A DNA stretch of 64,000 nt from Scenedesmus sp. ARA3 (lineage: Eukaryota; Chlorophyta; Chlorophyceae; Sphaeropleales; Scenedesmaceae), in contig RWJK01001496.1 in the NCBI GenBank assembly GCA_004335835.1, positions 89,001 through 153,000 on the forward strand. The letters are read 5' to 3'. Of this stretch, positions 1 to 13,709 are shown one piece after another. A program made the position numbers and the translations under genes. The stretch's first letter is position 1; each line of letters begins with the position of its first letter. Below the pieces are notes generated by a model that was not told where the DNA came from, did no database searches, and worked only from the letters and a program-made list of their open reading frames with translations.

Positions 1-1948
1 GTGATGACGTTACAATCACTCGAGTCCTGCTCACCAGCACGAGCTGGTGCAGCTGATTACAAGTGTGTCATTTTGCTGGCTGTCTGCCTTGAGCAGCCTT
101 GAGCCTACAGTACAGTATCTAGAAGGCCGACTACGCAGCAGCCACAGTGAGTAAGCTGGCTCTTGCTGCAGCAGTCAGTCACGCGTGAGCAGGTGATGCA
201 GATCATCTGCATCACACCGGGTGTGATGTTGGACCCTGCCATCTGCTGCCTTTGAACACCGCGTGCTGTTGATGTAAGGCTGCTATGTAACAACATGATG
301 ACATGGCCCAGGCATGCCAGTGCATCTATTCTAGGCCGACAGTGCCACTGTGATGACGGTCATTGAATGTGCTGCACAGTTGCCGGACTACTGCGCCTTC
401 TTGAACAGCCCACTCAGAGCATCAGGAGACTTTGGGCGTGGATCTCCTGATCCAGCATTGATTGAAAGTGCGTGAGTGTGCATATACTGTATAGATTCGT
501 CCTTTTACAGCTTTGCTGCAGCTGCATCACAGCTCTCTGGACCTGTCACAGCTGCTCTCCAAGGAGGGCCGATGAAAACAGGAATACACCTATGTCATCT
601 TTGACCTGTCTTTTACAGGGTGCGTTCGCAAGGAGATGTAAAACATTTTGCAGACGATAGTAACCTCGATGCTGTTCTTCAGAACTTCACCTCTACGTTC
701 TTGCGAATTCGCCTACATGTCGGCCGAGGTGCCGATGCGATGTTGCTGTTAAGCTTTAGAAACTGGCATTTAATCACATCTTCAACATATTGCGTGGGTT
801 TATGCAGCAGACGAACCGTGAAACTCGTGGCAAGCGGCGATGTAATGCATTTGATCTGGTTTGCGTAACACCAAAGGTCGTGGCCTCCTGAAAGTGAAAC
901 AAGCGTTACACTTGGTATAAAGCGGAGCAGTACAGTGCTGAGCGCATGCGCAAAAAGCGCCCAAGTGACATGCGTGCGTCACAGCTGCGAGGTAGGATTC
1001 TAGCGCATTATCAAACGGTGAGCTCCACGTGCTTAAATTTTATTTAAACCTTTGGATCAGACGTTTTGCTGCTGACTATAGGTGTCGTCACCTACAGGAC
1101 AGACCCTGAGTTTGAGTCACGGCTGTATGGGTTGATTTACCACTTGAAACCATTGATTAAATCCCATTCTTGTGTTTATTTTCACTTGGTCAAGGCTGTT
1201 TGCCGGGTTCTACTGGTCGCCTGTCAACCTTATCACACTCTAAAGCAAGTAACAACATGACCTGCTGCCGTGTCAATGCACGGCATGTGGCACAGCAGCC
1301 GATAACTGTTTTCAAATCAGGTTAGACACGTTGCATGTAACGTTACAGCACACGGTGAGCATTGAATAGTGTGAACGCTTGGCAGCTGCCGCATCACCCG
1401 TGATCTGGTGCCCAAGATCAACTGTGCTGCTGCGTCTTAAACGTGCTGCGTCGACGTACAAACTTCTTTTCAAACCGCAGGCTCGAGCGGCAGCCGTTTT
1501 CGAGAGCTCCAGATCAGCCACAAGTAAGTCGCTTATTATCTGAGAGCCCCTCGCGCTTTGCGCCAACATCGTTAACAGCCTTATCCACGAGAACTATCTG
1601 CAGGAGAGTATTCTCTCTGCACCACACACAAGCAGGGTAGTACCGAGCGCCTATGTCACCAGCTCGGCCTTTGTGGTGCTCGGTGTGTGCATTAGCAGCT
1701 TGCCGGGAGCACATGAATACATTTGGATTGTCAGTGCAGCTTGAACCCGATCCTTCATAGAGGGCGCTTAAAATAGCCAGCCTACACAAAACATGTCTCG
1801 ACAGCTGCAGCTGCGTACACTAACGGCTGGTGTGTGGAAAAAACCGCCCACTTACTCATCTTCGTACAGATCGCAAAGAAGCCGGCGAATGCGACATGTG
1901 CCTTTGCATGTTCTGCAGGAGCGGTGCAAGCTTTTCAAAAGTGACACA
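1..1948. other. Upstream region of the first gene, no gene seen
   Basis: No convincing exon was found on either strand. Open frames here are short, lack protein-like composition and lack splice contexts. Composition is fairly balanced compared with the skewed regions downstream of genes elsewhere in the window, which fits a promoter or 5' leader of the plus-strand gene starting at 1949. An in-frame ATG lies at 1793, 52 codons upstream of the chosen start, but the stretch between is basic and not signal-peptide-like. Confidence 0.5.
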
Positions 1949-4900
1949 ATGCAGCCCCTGCTGCTGCTGGCAGTGCTGAGCTGCCTGATGGCAGCCCAGC
2001 TGGCTGCTGCCACGCGTGACTCGTTTTCCACCAGCAGGGCTCTGATGGCAAAGCTGGGTGAGACGGCCACTCCTGTCAACCTGACGCGGCAGCAGTTTGT
2101 GCAGGCCACCTGGGCGCTGCAGGACGTGACCTGTGCAGGCGTGTATGCCACTGCCAAGGACAAGAACTTCAACAACACCCTGGCATTGGCTGTCACAAGA
2201 GATTTTATGGATGTGCTGAATGCCGCTGGCTGGCCTGCTGCGGCACTGTCTGTCAGGGTGGTGCGCCAACCCTGCAAGGACATCACGGTGAGTGGCAGCA
2301 GCACATCAGACCTGGGCAGCCAGGCTAACATACCTGGCAGCCATACTCCCCATATTCCTCATGCTTCTGCAACCTGCGGAAGCCTTGGTAAAGGTCTGAT
2401 GCTGGCTGCCGCCAGAACATTTCTTCAAGTCACCAGCTGGTCATTATTTAAGCACCACACACTCCGAGCGCTGCACAGCCTGTGGCAAGGCCACGCCTGT
2501 GACCTCTTTGTGCTGCCTGTCTGTGCATGTGTCTGTCTACGCCACACTCGCACCCCTCACAGTACAACAACAAGACCTACGCCTCCTTCAGGGTGGGTGT
2601 GCGCTTCAACAGCACCACCGACACCCAGGTCCGTGATGACATGTGGGCGGCTGTTGCATCCTCAAGCCCCTGCACGGGTGGCTACAACACCACGCTGTAC
2701 AAGAACGCGGCTGCGCTGTTTGCCAAACACAAGCTGAAGGTGTCACAGAACAGTGAGTGGCCCTGCTAGCAGCAGAGTAGGTGCTGCTGGTGCTGCTGCT
2801 GCTGGTTGTGCAACTGCAGCTCAAGGTGGGATAGAACAGCAAGTACTGCTGCCCAACATTGTCAGCTGCTTGTGGTAGAGCAGCTTGCCAAATGCAACGC
2901 TGCCAGCACGATCAGGACCTGCCACATGGGCCGCCCCGGGCGGGCCTCAGGCTGCTGATAAGTACATTACATTACATTACATGCTCCACTCAACGAGGAG
3001 TGGGAACCCCAGTCAGGAGCCAACGAGAGGCTCATAGGGGGAGGAAACATCGAAGTAGCAAGTTGCTGTTCAGCTGTTGTGGCTGCTGGTTTCTAACACA
3101 AAAGCCCCTGCAATCTGTTTCAGGTGCAGCTGCTGGAGCTGCTTTTGCAGCACATCCTGCTCAGCTGCCGCTTGCATCCTGCCTTTGTGCACGTCACAGT
3201 CTTGAACAACTGCATAGCGTTGCACCCTGCCTCAACACCCCGCCCTGTTGCACTGCTTGCCTTTCTGTGCCTGCAGACGGCACCCGCACCAACATGTTCT
3301 ACCCTGGCCCTCTCGGCCCGAACAAAACTGCACCCAACTGGGTGGAGTATGCTGGCCCCTGCCTGCCCAAGCCCAAGCCCATCATCAAGGCCCCTGTAGT
3401 CAACGTGCCTGTTGCTTCCACCTCCTGCGACCCAGCTGCTGTGCAGGCGCTGGCGGACGGAGTGAAAGGCCAAGTTACGTCTGGCATGGTTGCTGCTGAG
3501 GCAGGGCTTGTGTACGTCGAGGTTATTGACTGCAAGGTGAGCAAGGCGGCTGCCCTGCGCGTGTCTGCCTTTGCGGTTAGGTGGCGTGCTGCTAGGTGGC
3601 TACAGCTGCAGCTTTTGCTGGCAGGATGCCTCAAGGATGACAAGGCCTGTGCAGCTGCACAGCTACTGCAGTATAGTCCGCCTTGTCTGCCGCGTCACCC
3701 TCAACCACAGCTAGTTGCGCTCAGCAGTGCGTGCATATGCGCGCCGAACATGAGAGGCTGCTCAGCTTTTGCGCCTTTGGCGTTGGGTTTGCGTGCTGCT
3801 AGCTGGCTGCAGCATGCGCTAACAAGAACCCTCAAGGATGGCAAGGCCTGTGCAGCTGCTGCAGTTGAACTTGACAGCCTGCTTGTGCCTGTCTGCCAAG
3901 TCACCCTCAACCTTCTGCAGCACAGCTGGCTATGTCCCAAACAGTATGCGTGCACTTACGCGCCAAGCATGAGACATTGCTCAGCGGTGTGTCGGTTCTT
4001 ACCTTCAAACCCCCTGCAAATCCAGCAAGCCTGTTGCCAGCGTTGACCGACACACCCTTCTCCATACACAGCCCTTTCCAACACCACCCGTGCTGTGTCT
4101 TCACTGCCGTCTGTGTCCTTGCAGCCTGCAGGCACCGGCAGGCGCCTGCTTGCCAGCAACATCACTGTCACGCTGTCCATCACCATCTCCCCTCTGGTGG
4201 AGACGCCAGCCCAGGTTGAAACTGCTACGCGTGCGCTGTATGCTGCCATCACAAACCAGCCCAGCGCAAGCCTGCCTGCTGGCGCCAGCCTGGACACGGT
4301 GCTGCAGCTGCTCAACAAAAACTTGCTGGAAGGCGGGGCAGATACGCTGCTGGCAGACGTGCAGAGGGCCATTGTCGACAGCAACCTGGCAACTGTGTTC
4401 AACGCCAGCCTGACCAACGTCACCGAGATTGCAGGTGTGGCGGTGCGCTTATCTGTTGTGTGCAAGCACTATGCTCCAACTTATCTGCTGTGCGCCTCAC
4501 AGTACTCTGTTCACACAACAGCATCCTGCACCTGGTGTTGCTTTCCTCGAGCATTAGACAATTGCTGCTCTCTGCTTGCTTGCTGCTCTGCATGCAGGTG
4601 CTGCTCAAGCCATCACCTGCCCCAACCCTCCTGCCATCCCAGGCGCTGACTGGACGCGGTGCTTGGGCCAGATCCCCGGCTTTAAATGCGCTGTGGCCTG
4701 CACCAACGGCGGCACAGTGGCGGCCACCTGCACTACTGCTGGCACATGGACCTCGAACGCTGGCACAGCCTGCCCGCCTGCTCCACAACGTGAGCTGCTG
4801 CAGCTTGCCGCAGCAGCACTTGTGCAGTTTGCACCCAGCTTGTCTTTGCTGGGCCTCAGAGTGCTTTGGCTGGTGCTGTGTGCCTGCCATGCTGCTGCAG

Positions 4901-7900
4901 ACATCAGCGCTTGCAACCAGCTTCACCTCACTTGCTTTTCAGAAGGCAGTTTGTGCTGACACACGTTTCTGCACCAACTGTTGACGTTGTGCTGTGGCCT
5001 GTGTGGAATGGGATACACCAGCTGAACATGTGCCACCTCCTGCGCATGTCTTGTTGTGCTGCAGCTGTGGTGCCATGCGCAGGAGTGCCCTCAACCTCCC
5101 CAGAGAATGCAGCTTGGCCGTCTGGCGGCTGCACCAATCAGACACAGTGCACTGCCACGTGCTCCGGTGACACCACAGGCGCTCCATTTGCCGTGTGTGA
5201 CACCACCACAGGCAGATGGTCAGCGCCTTCTGGCGTCTGCACACCAAGTGAGCTGCTGCTGCCCTCGGCAAGGTCCCCAGACCTGCCGCCTCATGCAGAT
5301 GCGCAGCGCATGCATCCGTCTTGATGCAGCTTTGATAGGCTGTGAGTGTCGTACGCTACAGCTTGTCAGCATGCTAACGCTTGTCAGCATGCTAACGCTT
5401 GTCAGCATGCACAGACTTGCTGAGTTTCAGCAGAGGATATGATGCTGTTGCAAACGCATGCACACTGTAACGTGTGGCGTATGGCACAACGGTGTATCAC
5501 AGCTGAGGTGGCATTTAAAATGGCTGTTGTCAGCATTTGATTCTATTCAAAGAGTAGCACACACAATCATAGCATTAGCAGCAAAGAACGTGGCAACCTG
5601 GGCACTCAATCAAAGCCAAGCACAATGAATGGCACGGCACATATTAAATGCCTTGCCGTGCTGCCTGCCTGCAGTCCGCTGCCTGGGTGTCCCCCTGGCG
5701 GGCGTTGCCAACGCCAACTGGGCCACAAACTGCCCAATTACTGTCGGCTCCACCTGCACAGCAACCTGCTTCGGAGCTGGCCAGGCAACCACTGCCACCT
5801 GCACCCGCATTGCTGGCACCACAACAGCTGACTGGGCTGTCACAACGACTGGCAGCTGCGCTGCTGCATTCGCTGCTAACGCAAAGTGCGGTGACACAAA
5901 CGGCGACGCAGCCGGCCAGCCAGCTTTTGTGTGCGGCTCAGGTTTTGTTGCCAAAGCATCTGCTTCTGGCAGCAGCATCGCAGGCCTTGATGCTGCTGCT
6001 GCACAGGGCGTGTGCTGCGATGCAATCTACCCTGCTGATGCCACCTGCGCCACTGCTTGGACTGCTGCCTGCCCGATTGGGACCCAGCTCAACCCGACTG
6101 GGCAGGTCAATGGGCTGGTGATTGGCAGCACTGCTGCTCAGAGCATCTGCTGCCGTGAAGCGGTGAGTATGCAGCAGCAAGTGCTGGTATTGCAGCCGAT
6201 TTCCAGCATCCATGCGCAGCTGCCGCTACAGCAAACAGATACATTCTATTTAGGATGCCACTACGCAGCTGTTGCACAAGCAGCAAGGCAACACAAGCGC
6301 ACTGCAGTTGCAGAGGCCCTGACTGCCATTAATTGATGTGTATCATGTTCCTTTGACAGCCTGCATGCACAGTGGTGCCTCTTAACCGTTTACGGGTGCC
6401 GCCCTTTCCTTGCGTCTATGCAGACTGTGGGCCCCTCCCCAGTCCCCTCCCCACTCCCCTCCCCACTTCCGTCTCCAGCCTCATCTCCAGCCTCCTCCCC
6501 GCTCCCTTCCCCATTCCCCTCCCCAGCCCCCTCCCCACTGCCGTCCCCAGTCCCCTCCCCTGTCCCAAGCCCGTCTCCGGCTCCCTGCAAAGTAAGCTGC
6601 ATTTGTGCCACCAGCTCAGCTTGCATGTTTATCACACACAGTTGTTGTGCTTCAGCAAGTTGCGTGCAACGTCAAGTTGAAAAGGCAGGGTCAATACAGC
6701 AGTTTGACCTGTGCAGCCATGCATGGTTGCCAGCAGCACACCACATGTGGTGTATAGCAGGCCGAAGCACACTTGCCGAGCACACTGCATTAATCTGAAG
6801 AGCATATGTCTGCCCGTTGGCTTCCTGCTTTTGCAGCCTTCCTGCACCAACACAGTGGTGGGAGTTGGGGAGGCGTGTGTGCCGAAAGAAGACGGTGAGT
6901 CAGCTCTGGCTTGGTATAATTACGTGCCGTACTGTTAGTGTCAGCTGACGGTGAAATTCACTCCCAGTGCATCCACATCACTGCATGTATCACTTCTTAG
7001 AGCCTATCCGGGACAGCAGCGTCGCAGCAGTATCCATGTCTGCTGTCACACCTGCTCCCGATGCTGCTGCCGCTGCAATGTTTGGTGCTGCCATGCTATT
7101 TTATGAGTGCAGGGTGTGGCGGCACCTGCACTGTCACCTGCCAGTCGCCGGTTGGAGCTCAGCTGGCCTGTTCAGGTGGAACCTGTGTGTGCATCCCAAA
7201 GTGCACAGGTATTCACCCACGCAGCACACCTTGCTGCAGCGGCTGTGCAGAAAGTCATTTGGCGTGTGCTGGTGGCCCTGACGTGTACCTGCAGCTGCCT
7301 TGTCATGCTACATGCGGGTATCAGCTGTGCGCGTGCTGCATACATTCAAAGTACCTTAAACACATGTGTATGTTACAGGGGCAGGTGATTCCCATTTTCG
7401 TTGCTGGTCACATCTCAAGTGGCATTGCGCAATGATCAGCAAGTCCACCAGCACTGTGCGCTGAGCAAAATGCCTGTGACTTTGTTTGCAGGATCCTCCA
7501 ACCAACCTCTGGACGCCTTCTGTGGACTTGATGGCGTAAGTTGCAGCACATTTCTCTGCATCATGCTGAACCCACTGAAAATGCCGCTTGTGTCTACATA
7601 TAAACACCCCAGTAATCTTTACAGCCACAATACGAGCAGGCTTGCAGTGTGTGAACCAAACCAGGCGTTCAGCAGCGCCACCCGGGCAAGCTTGCACGCA
7701 ACGGCTGGTTTGATTGCGGGGCTTTTCAAATGCAGGGAAAAGCGCACGCGCCAAAGCTTTTGGCATATTGCTGCTGAGGATGCTGCTGCTGCTGCTGCAC
7801 TTGCTGCACTGCAGGACGGATGCACGAGCTTCTGCTCTTACAGATGTGGGGCCGGGCTCAAGTGCAGTGACACAACAAGCAAATGCGTGTGTGACCCAAC

Positions 7901-10900
7901 GTGCAGTGGCACTACAACTGTCGGCCTGGGCGAAGCATGTGGTGAGTTTCACATCTAAGGGCATAACCAGCACCCGTCTAGGACAAAACAGTGCAGGCTG
8001 TCCTCAGGTAGATGGCGTACAGCAAATAAACTATGGTGCTGTTGTCTTTGCGCTGGTTCAGCGTGCTCTGGCTGTTCACTAAATCCTTTGTTAAATTATA
8101 TTCAAAGACACTGCAGCCGCAGTGATGGTGTTTAGATCATGTATAAGTACGGAGTTAAACACCCACCGAGCCCTGAGGATTACTTGTGTTGCCCGACAGC
8201 TCTGTGCGTTCCTCTGTGCCTTCCTGCCCTGGCTTTGTGCTGCAGCCCCCGTCAGCGACAGCTGCGGCGGCACCTGCCCTCGCCAGTGCGCCTCCGGGAC
8301 CTTCTGCAACAGCGCCAACATCTGCCAGTGCACGGTGAGCTGCTGCAGGTCCTTCGGGCAGTTGCAGTAGGGTGGCGCGACTCTAGGCGGAGGGGAGGCG
8401 GGTATGGTGCCGATAACGTGACGCATGCTTGCAAATCTTATGCGGCAGACCTTGCAAACAGGCGCGCTTACATTACAGCGCGCTAAAGTGCACAAGGAGC
8501 TGAGATATCTGCCTAGCCGGGCGTCAAGAACAGTACTGGCCTCTCTGTTTTTGTTAGTGACATGGCACCCTGTTTGAAGGCATACTCCATGACCGGCCGA
8601 TTCAGACTGCTGTTTGCCAACGCATGCCCATACCCTGCACAGCTTGGGGAATAGATTCAGACCTGTTCATAATGTTTGTTGATGCACAGCATCCCTGACA
8701 GCAACAGCGCAGCGCTCACCGTACCTGGTTTTTTGCAGCTGATTAAACATCATGATGGCAGGCGAATTCTGACAAAAGGGCCGCTGTTTGTCTTTGTGTC
8801 CTGCTGCAGCCGACATGCACCAACGACCTGCAGGTTGCGCCAGGCGGCTTCTGTGGCCAGCAGTCTGATGGCTGCGGCGGAAGCTGCACCAAGACCTGCA
8901 CGAGTGCATCGGACTGCCTTGCAAGCAAGTGCCAGGTGCGCCGCAAAGTGCCACAGCAAATTGCCGACATTGCATGCATGCAGAACTTCTCGGCAGTCTG
9001 CTGCTGTCGCCTCTTTGTGAGCACCTGCGCGTTGTCCTCTGCACAATGCTCGGGCAAGCAGCCAGCAAACATCGCCAGACAAAGCAGCTGTGTGCAGCAG
9101 CAGCCTCAAACATCACCAGACAAGGCAGCTGTGTGAATGCAGCCAAGACTGCAAGGGTAAAGGCCTTAACCCTGCTGAGGTTTATCCTCTCACCCTGAAC
9201 CCTTGAGGGTGCATCATGTGTGCCTGGGGCTCAACACCTGCGTGGAACTTCAGGGTGCATTCTGACACATAGCGGCAGATGTGATAACTGTTTCTTCAGA
9301 TGCCATGCAGGGGCTCCAGCACGATAGTATCAATAAAAGTACATGTTATGTTTGGCTGCAGGCCAAGGTTGGCGTCAACTTGGTGAATGCTATCACACCT
9401 TTTACTTTCCCTATGACCCTTCCTACAAACCAGTGGTAGGTACACGCAAGCTGTAGTGGGGTGCTGATAACCACTGTGTGTTGTACATGCAGCTGCGCAG
9501 CAGCCGTTGACAACACTGCAGGTTGCTCAGAGTCTCTGCTTGCAACAGATATTTGGATTGGAGTGGGCTGTTCTGTGTGTATGTCACAGCTGCTCTGTCA
9601 CACGGAGCGCATAGATTGGGCAGTGTGGATGTGTCTGCCCACAGAACCTAGGAGCAAATGCATAACCTGCGATGTGTGTGCCCGCCGTACTGATACACCT
9701 ACGCACGCAACCCTCAGCAGCACTGACTCACCATCCCCTGATGCCTCACTTTCAATGCGCAACAGGTTGATAGCACCAGACACAGTTGCCAGCACCACAC
9801 AGTTTACGTGTGGCATTGTAAGCCTGGCAGGCCAGCCAGTGACAGGAAATTCGGAATTCAACTTCGGTGCACCCTTGACAAACCCAGGCACGCCCAAAGC
9901 GACAGGGTCGGGCACCATTGAAAAGGCACTCAAGATGGTCACCTTCAACAACACCGACAAGTGTGAGGCCATGATCGCGTTCCCAGGCAACAACGGGGAA
10001 GCGAAGGGTTTGTTCAATGGCATGACATGGAACACCTTCATCACCACTGGTAAGCTGCATTGGCCTCAAAGACAGCACTGGTGCATGATGCCTCTGAGCT
10101 GCACAATCACAACATGCCGTGCAGTGCCTAGAGGTTTCGGGGTGTGCATTGAGCCCCGCACAACTGCTGGTGGAAGTTGTACTGTTTGATGGACAGCTAT
10201 GACTGTGCTTTTCTAACATGCAAGCGGGGCTTTTTGGATGTGCGTTATCTGAAGCACATCTTGCGGGTCTGAAACACCTGATGGGTTCACAGAATTACAA
10301 CACAAGCCAAACTGAATGTTCCTGACTTGCTGGGTGGTTTGCTGCTTCTCTCCACAACCCGCTACACCACTGCTGACATCAGGTGGAACTATCGAGTGGA
10401 AGTGGTGAGCTGGCACCCTGCATGCTGATCAGCAGGTGTCCTTGTGTTATGCTATCAATCGGACAAATGTAAATTTTGTGCGATTCCAACGCCTGTGTGC
10501 GCACCAGTTGACATGCAGCCGGCCGCACTGCTATCTATGCAGCCTAGATGTACAGTGCACATACTCAACTGCAGCCCATGCACGCGCACGACTGCCAATT
10601 CTGCCTCCATCCTTGCAGTCTTGATGTAATCATTCGTGAGCAGTTTGTCACCAAATGCGCTGAACTCCGGCACTTCAACCCCAGAACCTCAGTGCTTGCA
10701 CGCTCCTTGCACGTGCAGGTACAAGGGCACTCCAGCTGCTGGTGACACTGGAGTAGTAGCACCCAATCTCAAACGTAAGACCTCGGACCAACCTCGCACT
10801 GCAATTGCTGTGCAAACAGCTGCCTAGGCCGGCTCTGTCTGCCAGCACCTGCAGCATCTTGCTTGCCCATCCCACAATGCTGCCTGTGGCCGTACACACG

Positions 10901-13002
10901 CTGCACATGCAGCTGCACCTTCACACAAGAGAGGGTGGCTGCTTCGGACAGTGCAGCATTATGTAGTCTGCAGTCAAGCACAGATGCAGCATGCAGAACT
11001 GCAGCGGTGGCAAGCACAGCTGTTGCACTTCCCAGCACTTACTGCCGTAAACTCCGGCATGCCCACACAACCCACTGCCATCTTGCATGCAGTTTGGAAC
11101 CTCTCACACCTGCGTTTGCTTCTGCAGTTACTGTCGCGGATCCAACTGCCCCGACGTGGGTGTTTCCCTACCAAGCAGCAAACACATTCGTGTACATCAA
11201 CATGGAGCCGTGAGTGAACTCAGCCCAGTTGTAGCTTTGCGCATACGCATGCCAGTTGCAGAAACACACGTTTAAAGGCCGTGGCTTGCGATTGAGAATG
11301 ACTAGCAGGTTTGCTGCCGTGGCACCAGCCGCATGCTGCTTGCATTTGATTGTGCTTGTTTGCTGCCATAGCTGTTTCCAAGTTGTGAGGGGCTCGCTGA
11401 ACACAGCCCACCAACTTAGCCCTGTAGCATTCAGTGTGTATAGTTTTGTGGACATTGATTGTGTGTTTGTTATTGAGGCATGCGGTCAACCAATATAAAC
11501 ACATGACGGCAGAATGCATGGTGTGCTGACGATGTACAGGTACTGCCAGAAGCCTGGCATAGCGAAAGGAGAGGGAGGCTGCACCGGCAGTAAGTGTTGG
11601 CTTTGGAGTGCATCATGCGCAGTGTACAGGCTTGGCCATGAGGTGCAGAGCAGATCAATGCTTGTGCTGCATGCTATCATTGTGCACTGCTGGTGGACGT
11701 CAGCCAGTGCGACTGAGCTTTCAAACAGCTGAGAAGCTCATGCACGCATTGGAGCAGTTGCTACGCAGCCAGCCGGCACCTGGTTGAAGTTCCCTGCCAG
11801 TGCTGTTGTCATCTCATTCAGATGCTCCCCGTGCCGCTCCTCCTCTTTCCACTGTGCAGCACCTGTACCCCCAACAGCAACATGGACCAGCAACACTGTT
11901 AGTTACACCCAGAGTGCTGCATGGTAAGGCCCAGTCCCGTCGATTGATGGCAGTTGCAGTCACCAGTGTCTTGCAAACTTGCAGGCAGAGCAGTCAACTT
12001 CAATTGCATAAGTGTTGCTGTCACAGCAGTATGGCACACGGCTGCAGCAGCACATGCCTGTCGCAGACGTATGATGTAATGCCTGGTTGATGGTTGATGG
12101 TATTGGTTCATGCTAGTGTTTTGGGCCATGCCTTTATCCACGGCAGCAGTATCAGAACTGCTGCTGCTATCAGCCCATTGCGTTTAAGCCAGCAAGTGCT
12201 GCAGTTCACAACATCATCTCGGTGCAGTTACTGCCTGGGGCGTACACCGGATGCTAGGATACATGCAGATGCAAGTCAGCGCACTGCATCTGAAACATCT
12301 AGTGCTGCAAAAGCATTGCTGCACCGCTCATCAGTACGTGCTGCCTGTGCGCCTGCTGGGTGCCTGCAGGGTGGGCCCGAGCTGGTCTATGGGAGGGCTT
12401 CAGGACACTTGTAAAGGCCACTACTCTCTCGAGTGGTGGATGCAACCGGTCAGTCGCTGCAGCTGCCTCTCCTGGGATGTCATTTATGGCAGCCGTGCAC
12501 AATGGCCTGCCTGATGCTGCAGCAGCTGAAGCACGATGGTGCACTGTCACCCTTTCATTGTAGAGCAACAGCAGATATTAACACCTCGTCCAGCACATCT
12601 CAAATCCTGATGCCACTTCCTCGTCACACGGCTGCATCCGCAGTATATTCCGCACCCTCATCTTGTTACCCATTGCTCCTCATTCTTGTTATTTTCTCAC
12701 TTCTCCGTGCTTTGTATTCCCTGCAGGCGACCCAATCCTCACCCCGCACACTCTCAGGCGGCGGCAATGCCCCCTCGCCCTGTGACTATCAGCTCAAGTG
12801 GGATGCTACTCCTCTGACGCCCCTTTCGGTCAACGGCAATCCGGTAGCTGCAGGCTTTATGAGCCGGGCAGTAATCCTCAGCATTCACCTGCAGCAGGGC
12901 AGCGGCAATGGCAACACGGCTTCCTTTGTAGGCTGGCTGCGCATCAAGACAGGGAGTGGTGCGCCAGTTGCTTACGACTACACCTGGCAGTTTGGCGCCT
13001 AG
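1949..13002 (+). CDS. Secreted Cys-rich and Pro-rich mosaic cell-wall type glycoprotein
   Basis: The ATG at 1949 starts a clear signal peptide (MQPLLLLAVLSCLMAAQLAAA). Exons by phase: 1949-2287, 2563-2752, 3277-3536, 4125-4434, 4598-4789, 5065-5247, 5675-6162, 6424-6591, 6837-6894, 7113-7208, 7492-7535, 7815-7941, 8246-8334, 8810-8935, 9129-9156, 9362-9435, 9803-10049, 10383-10404, 10719-10774, 11128-11209, 11540-11589, 11860-11923 and 12727-13002. The phases agree throughout except before the last exon, where a linking exon between 11924 and 12726 is unresolved. Order: N-glycosylation-rich N-terminal half (about residues 1-366), two Sushi-like modules (367-491), a larger Cys domain (492-654), a Ser-Pro spacer (655-710) like algal hydroxyproline-rich linkers, four Cys-rich repeats of about 40 residues (711-899) with the pattern CGGTC..C..C.C.P.C, then a Trp-rich, probably beta-rich C-terminal domain. 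Likely secreted to the wall or matrix. The family is not identified; a pherophorin relationship is only suggested by the Pro spacer. Confidence 0.7.
3571..3975 (+). repeat. Tandem duplication inside intron 3 of the secreted mosaic gene
   Basis: Two imperfect copies of about 200 bp. Matching landmarks lie at about 3571 and 3776 (gcgtgctgctag) and at about 3631 and 3831 (ctcaaggatg, caaggcctgtgcagctgc). It lies wholly in the intron between exons 3277-3536 and 4125-4434. Confidence 0.6.
5362..5412 (+). repeat. 18-bp tandem repeat, about 3 copies
   Basis: The unit cttgtcagcatgctaacg occurs twice exactly, followed by a truncated third copy, inside the intron between exons 5065-5247 and 5675-6162. 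Confidence 0.85.
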
Positions 13003-13709
13003 GCGGCTGCGCTGGTGACCTGATGATGCAGCCCACCTGTGGCCATGCAGCTCTCAGCGGTAAAGACGCTGCAGATGAAAGGAGCTTGTAGTAACGTTGA
13101 CTGTTGCGCATGGCAGCGTTGCTGCATGTTATGCGTGCGTGCTCTGCAGCGAAGCGAGCACGGGCATCAATAGTATGTGAACTTGGTTGCTGTTTCCTTG
13201 GTGACAGCGTGCGCTTATCACCAGCCCAATCAACTGCGTGGCTTCTGCTGCCATTGCTACTATGACATTTTGTTGCGCAACAAAGATATGTCTGTACCAC
13301 AGACACATGATCTGCTATACTAGCATCGCCTGTTGATGCAGGCCCTGTTGTCTGGACCTTGTTCAGTCTGCCTGATGTACAGATGCACATGCGTGCAGAC
13401 ATAGCACGACTTCAGGACGTCATTGTGCATACTACACCTCCTGGCGTGCATACTCTGCTTGAACCTGTTGATCAGGCCTCTCACATGGCACCCGACTGAG
13501 GTGTTGAATGAGTGGATTTGCCCGAGCTCTTGCAGAGGGAATAGACCGGCTTGGCAGGTTGCTCTGCTTGTCTGTTGCCAACTTATTATACATGTTTGTG
13601 ATCAGTGTTTGATCCGATTTGCTGGGCTCAGGATGGTTACATGTGGGTACCCTTTACTGCTACGTCGTAGCACTCACAAGCTGCAACAGGTGGTGCATCC
13701 GCTGACACT
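13003..13709 (+). other. Region downstream of the mosaic gene, no gene seen
   Basis: Follows the TAG at 13000-13002. There is no exon-like stretch. It probably holds the 3' UTR. I found no obvious TGTAA polyadenylation motif close to the stop. Confidence 0.5.
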
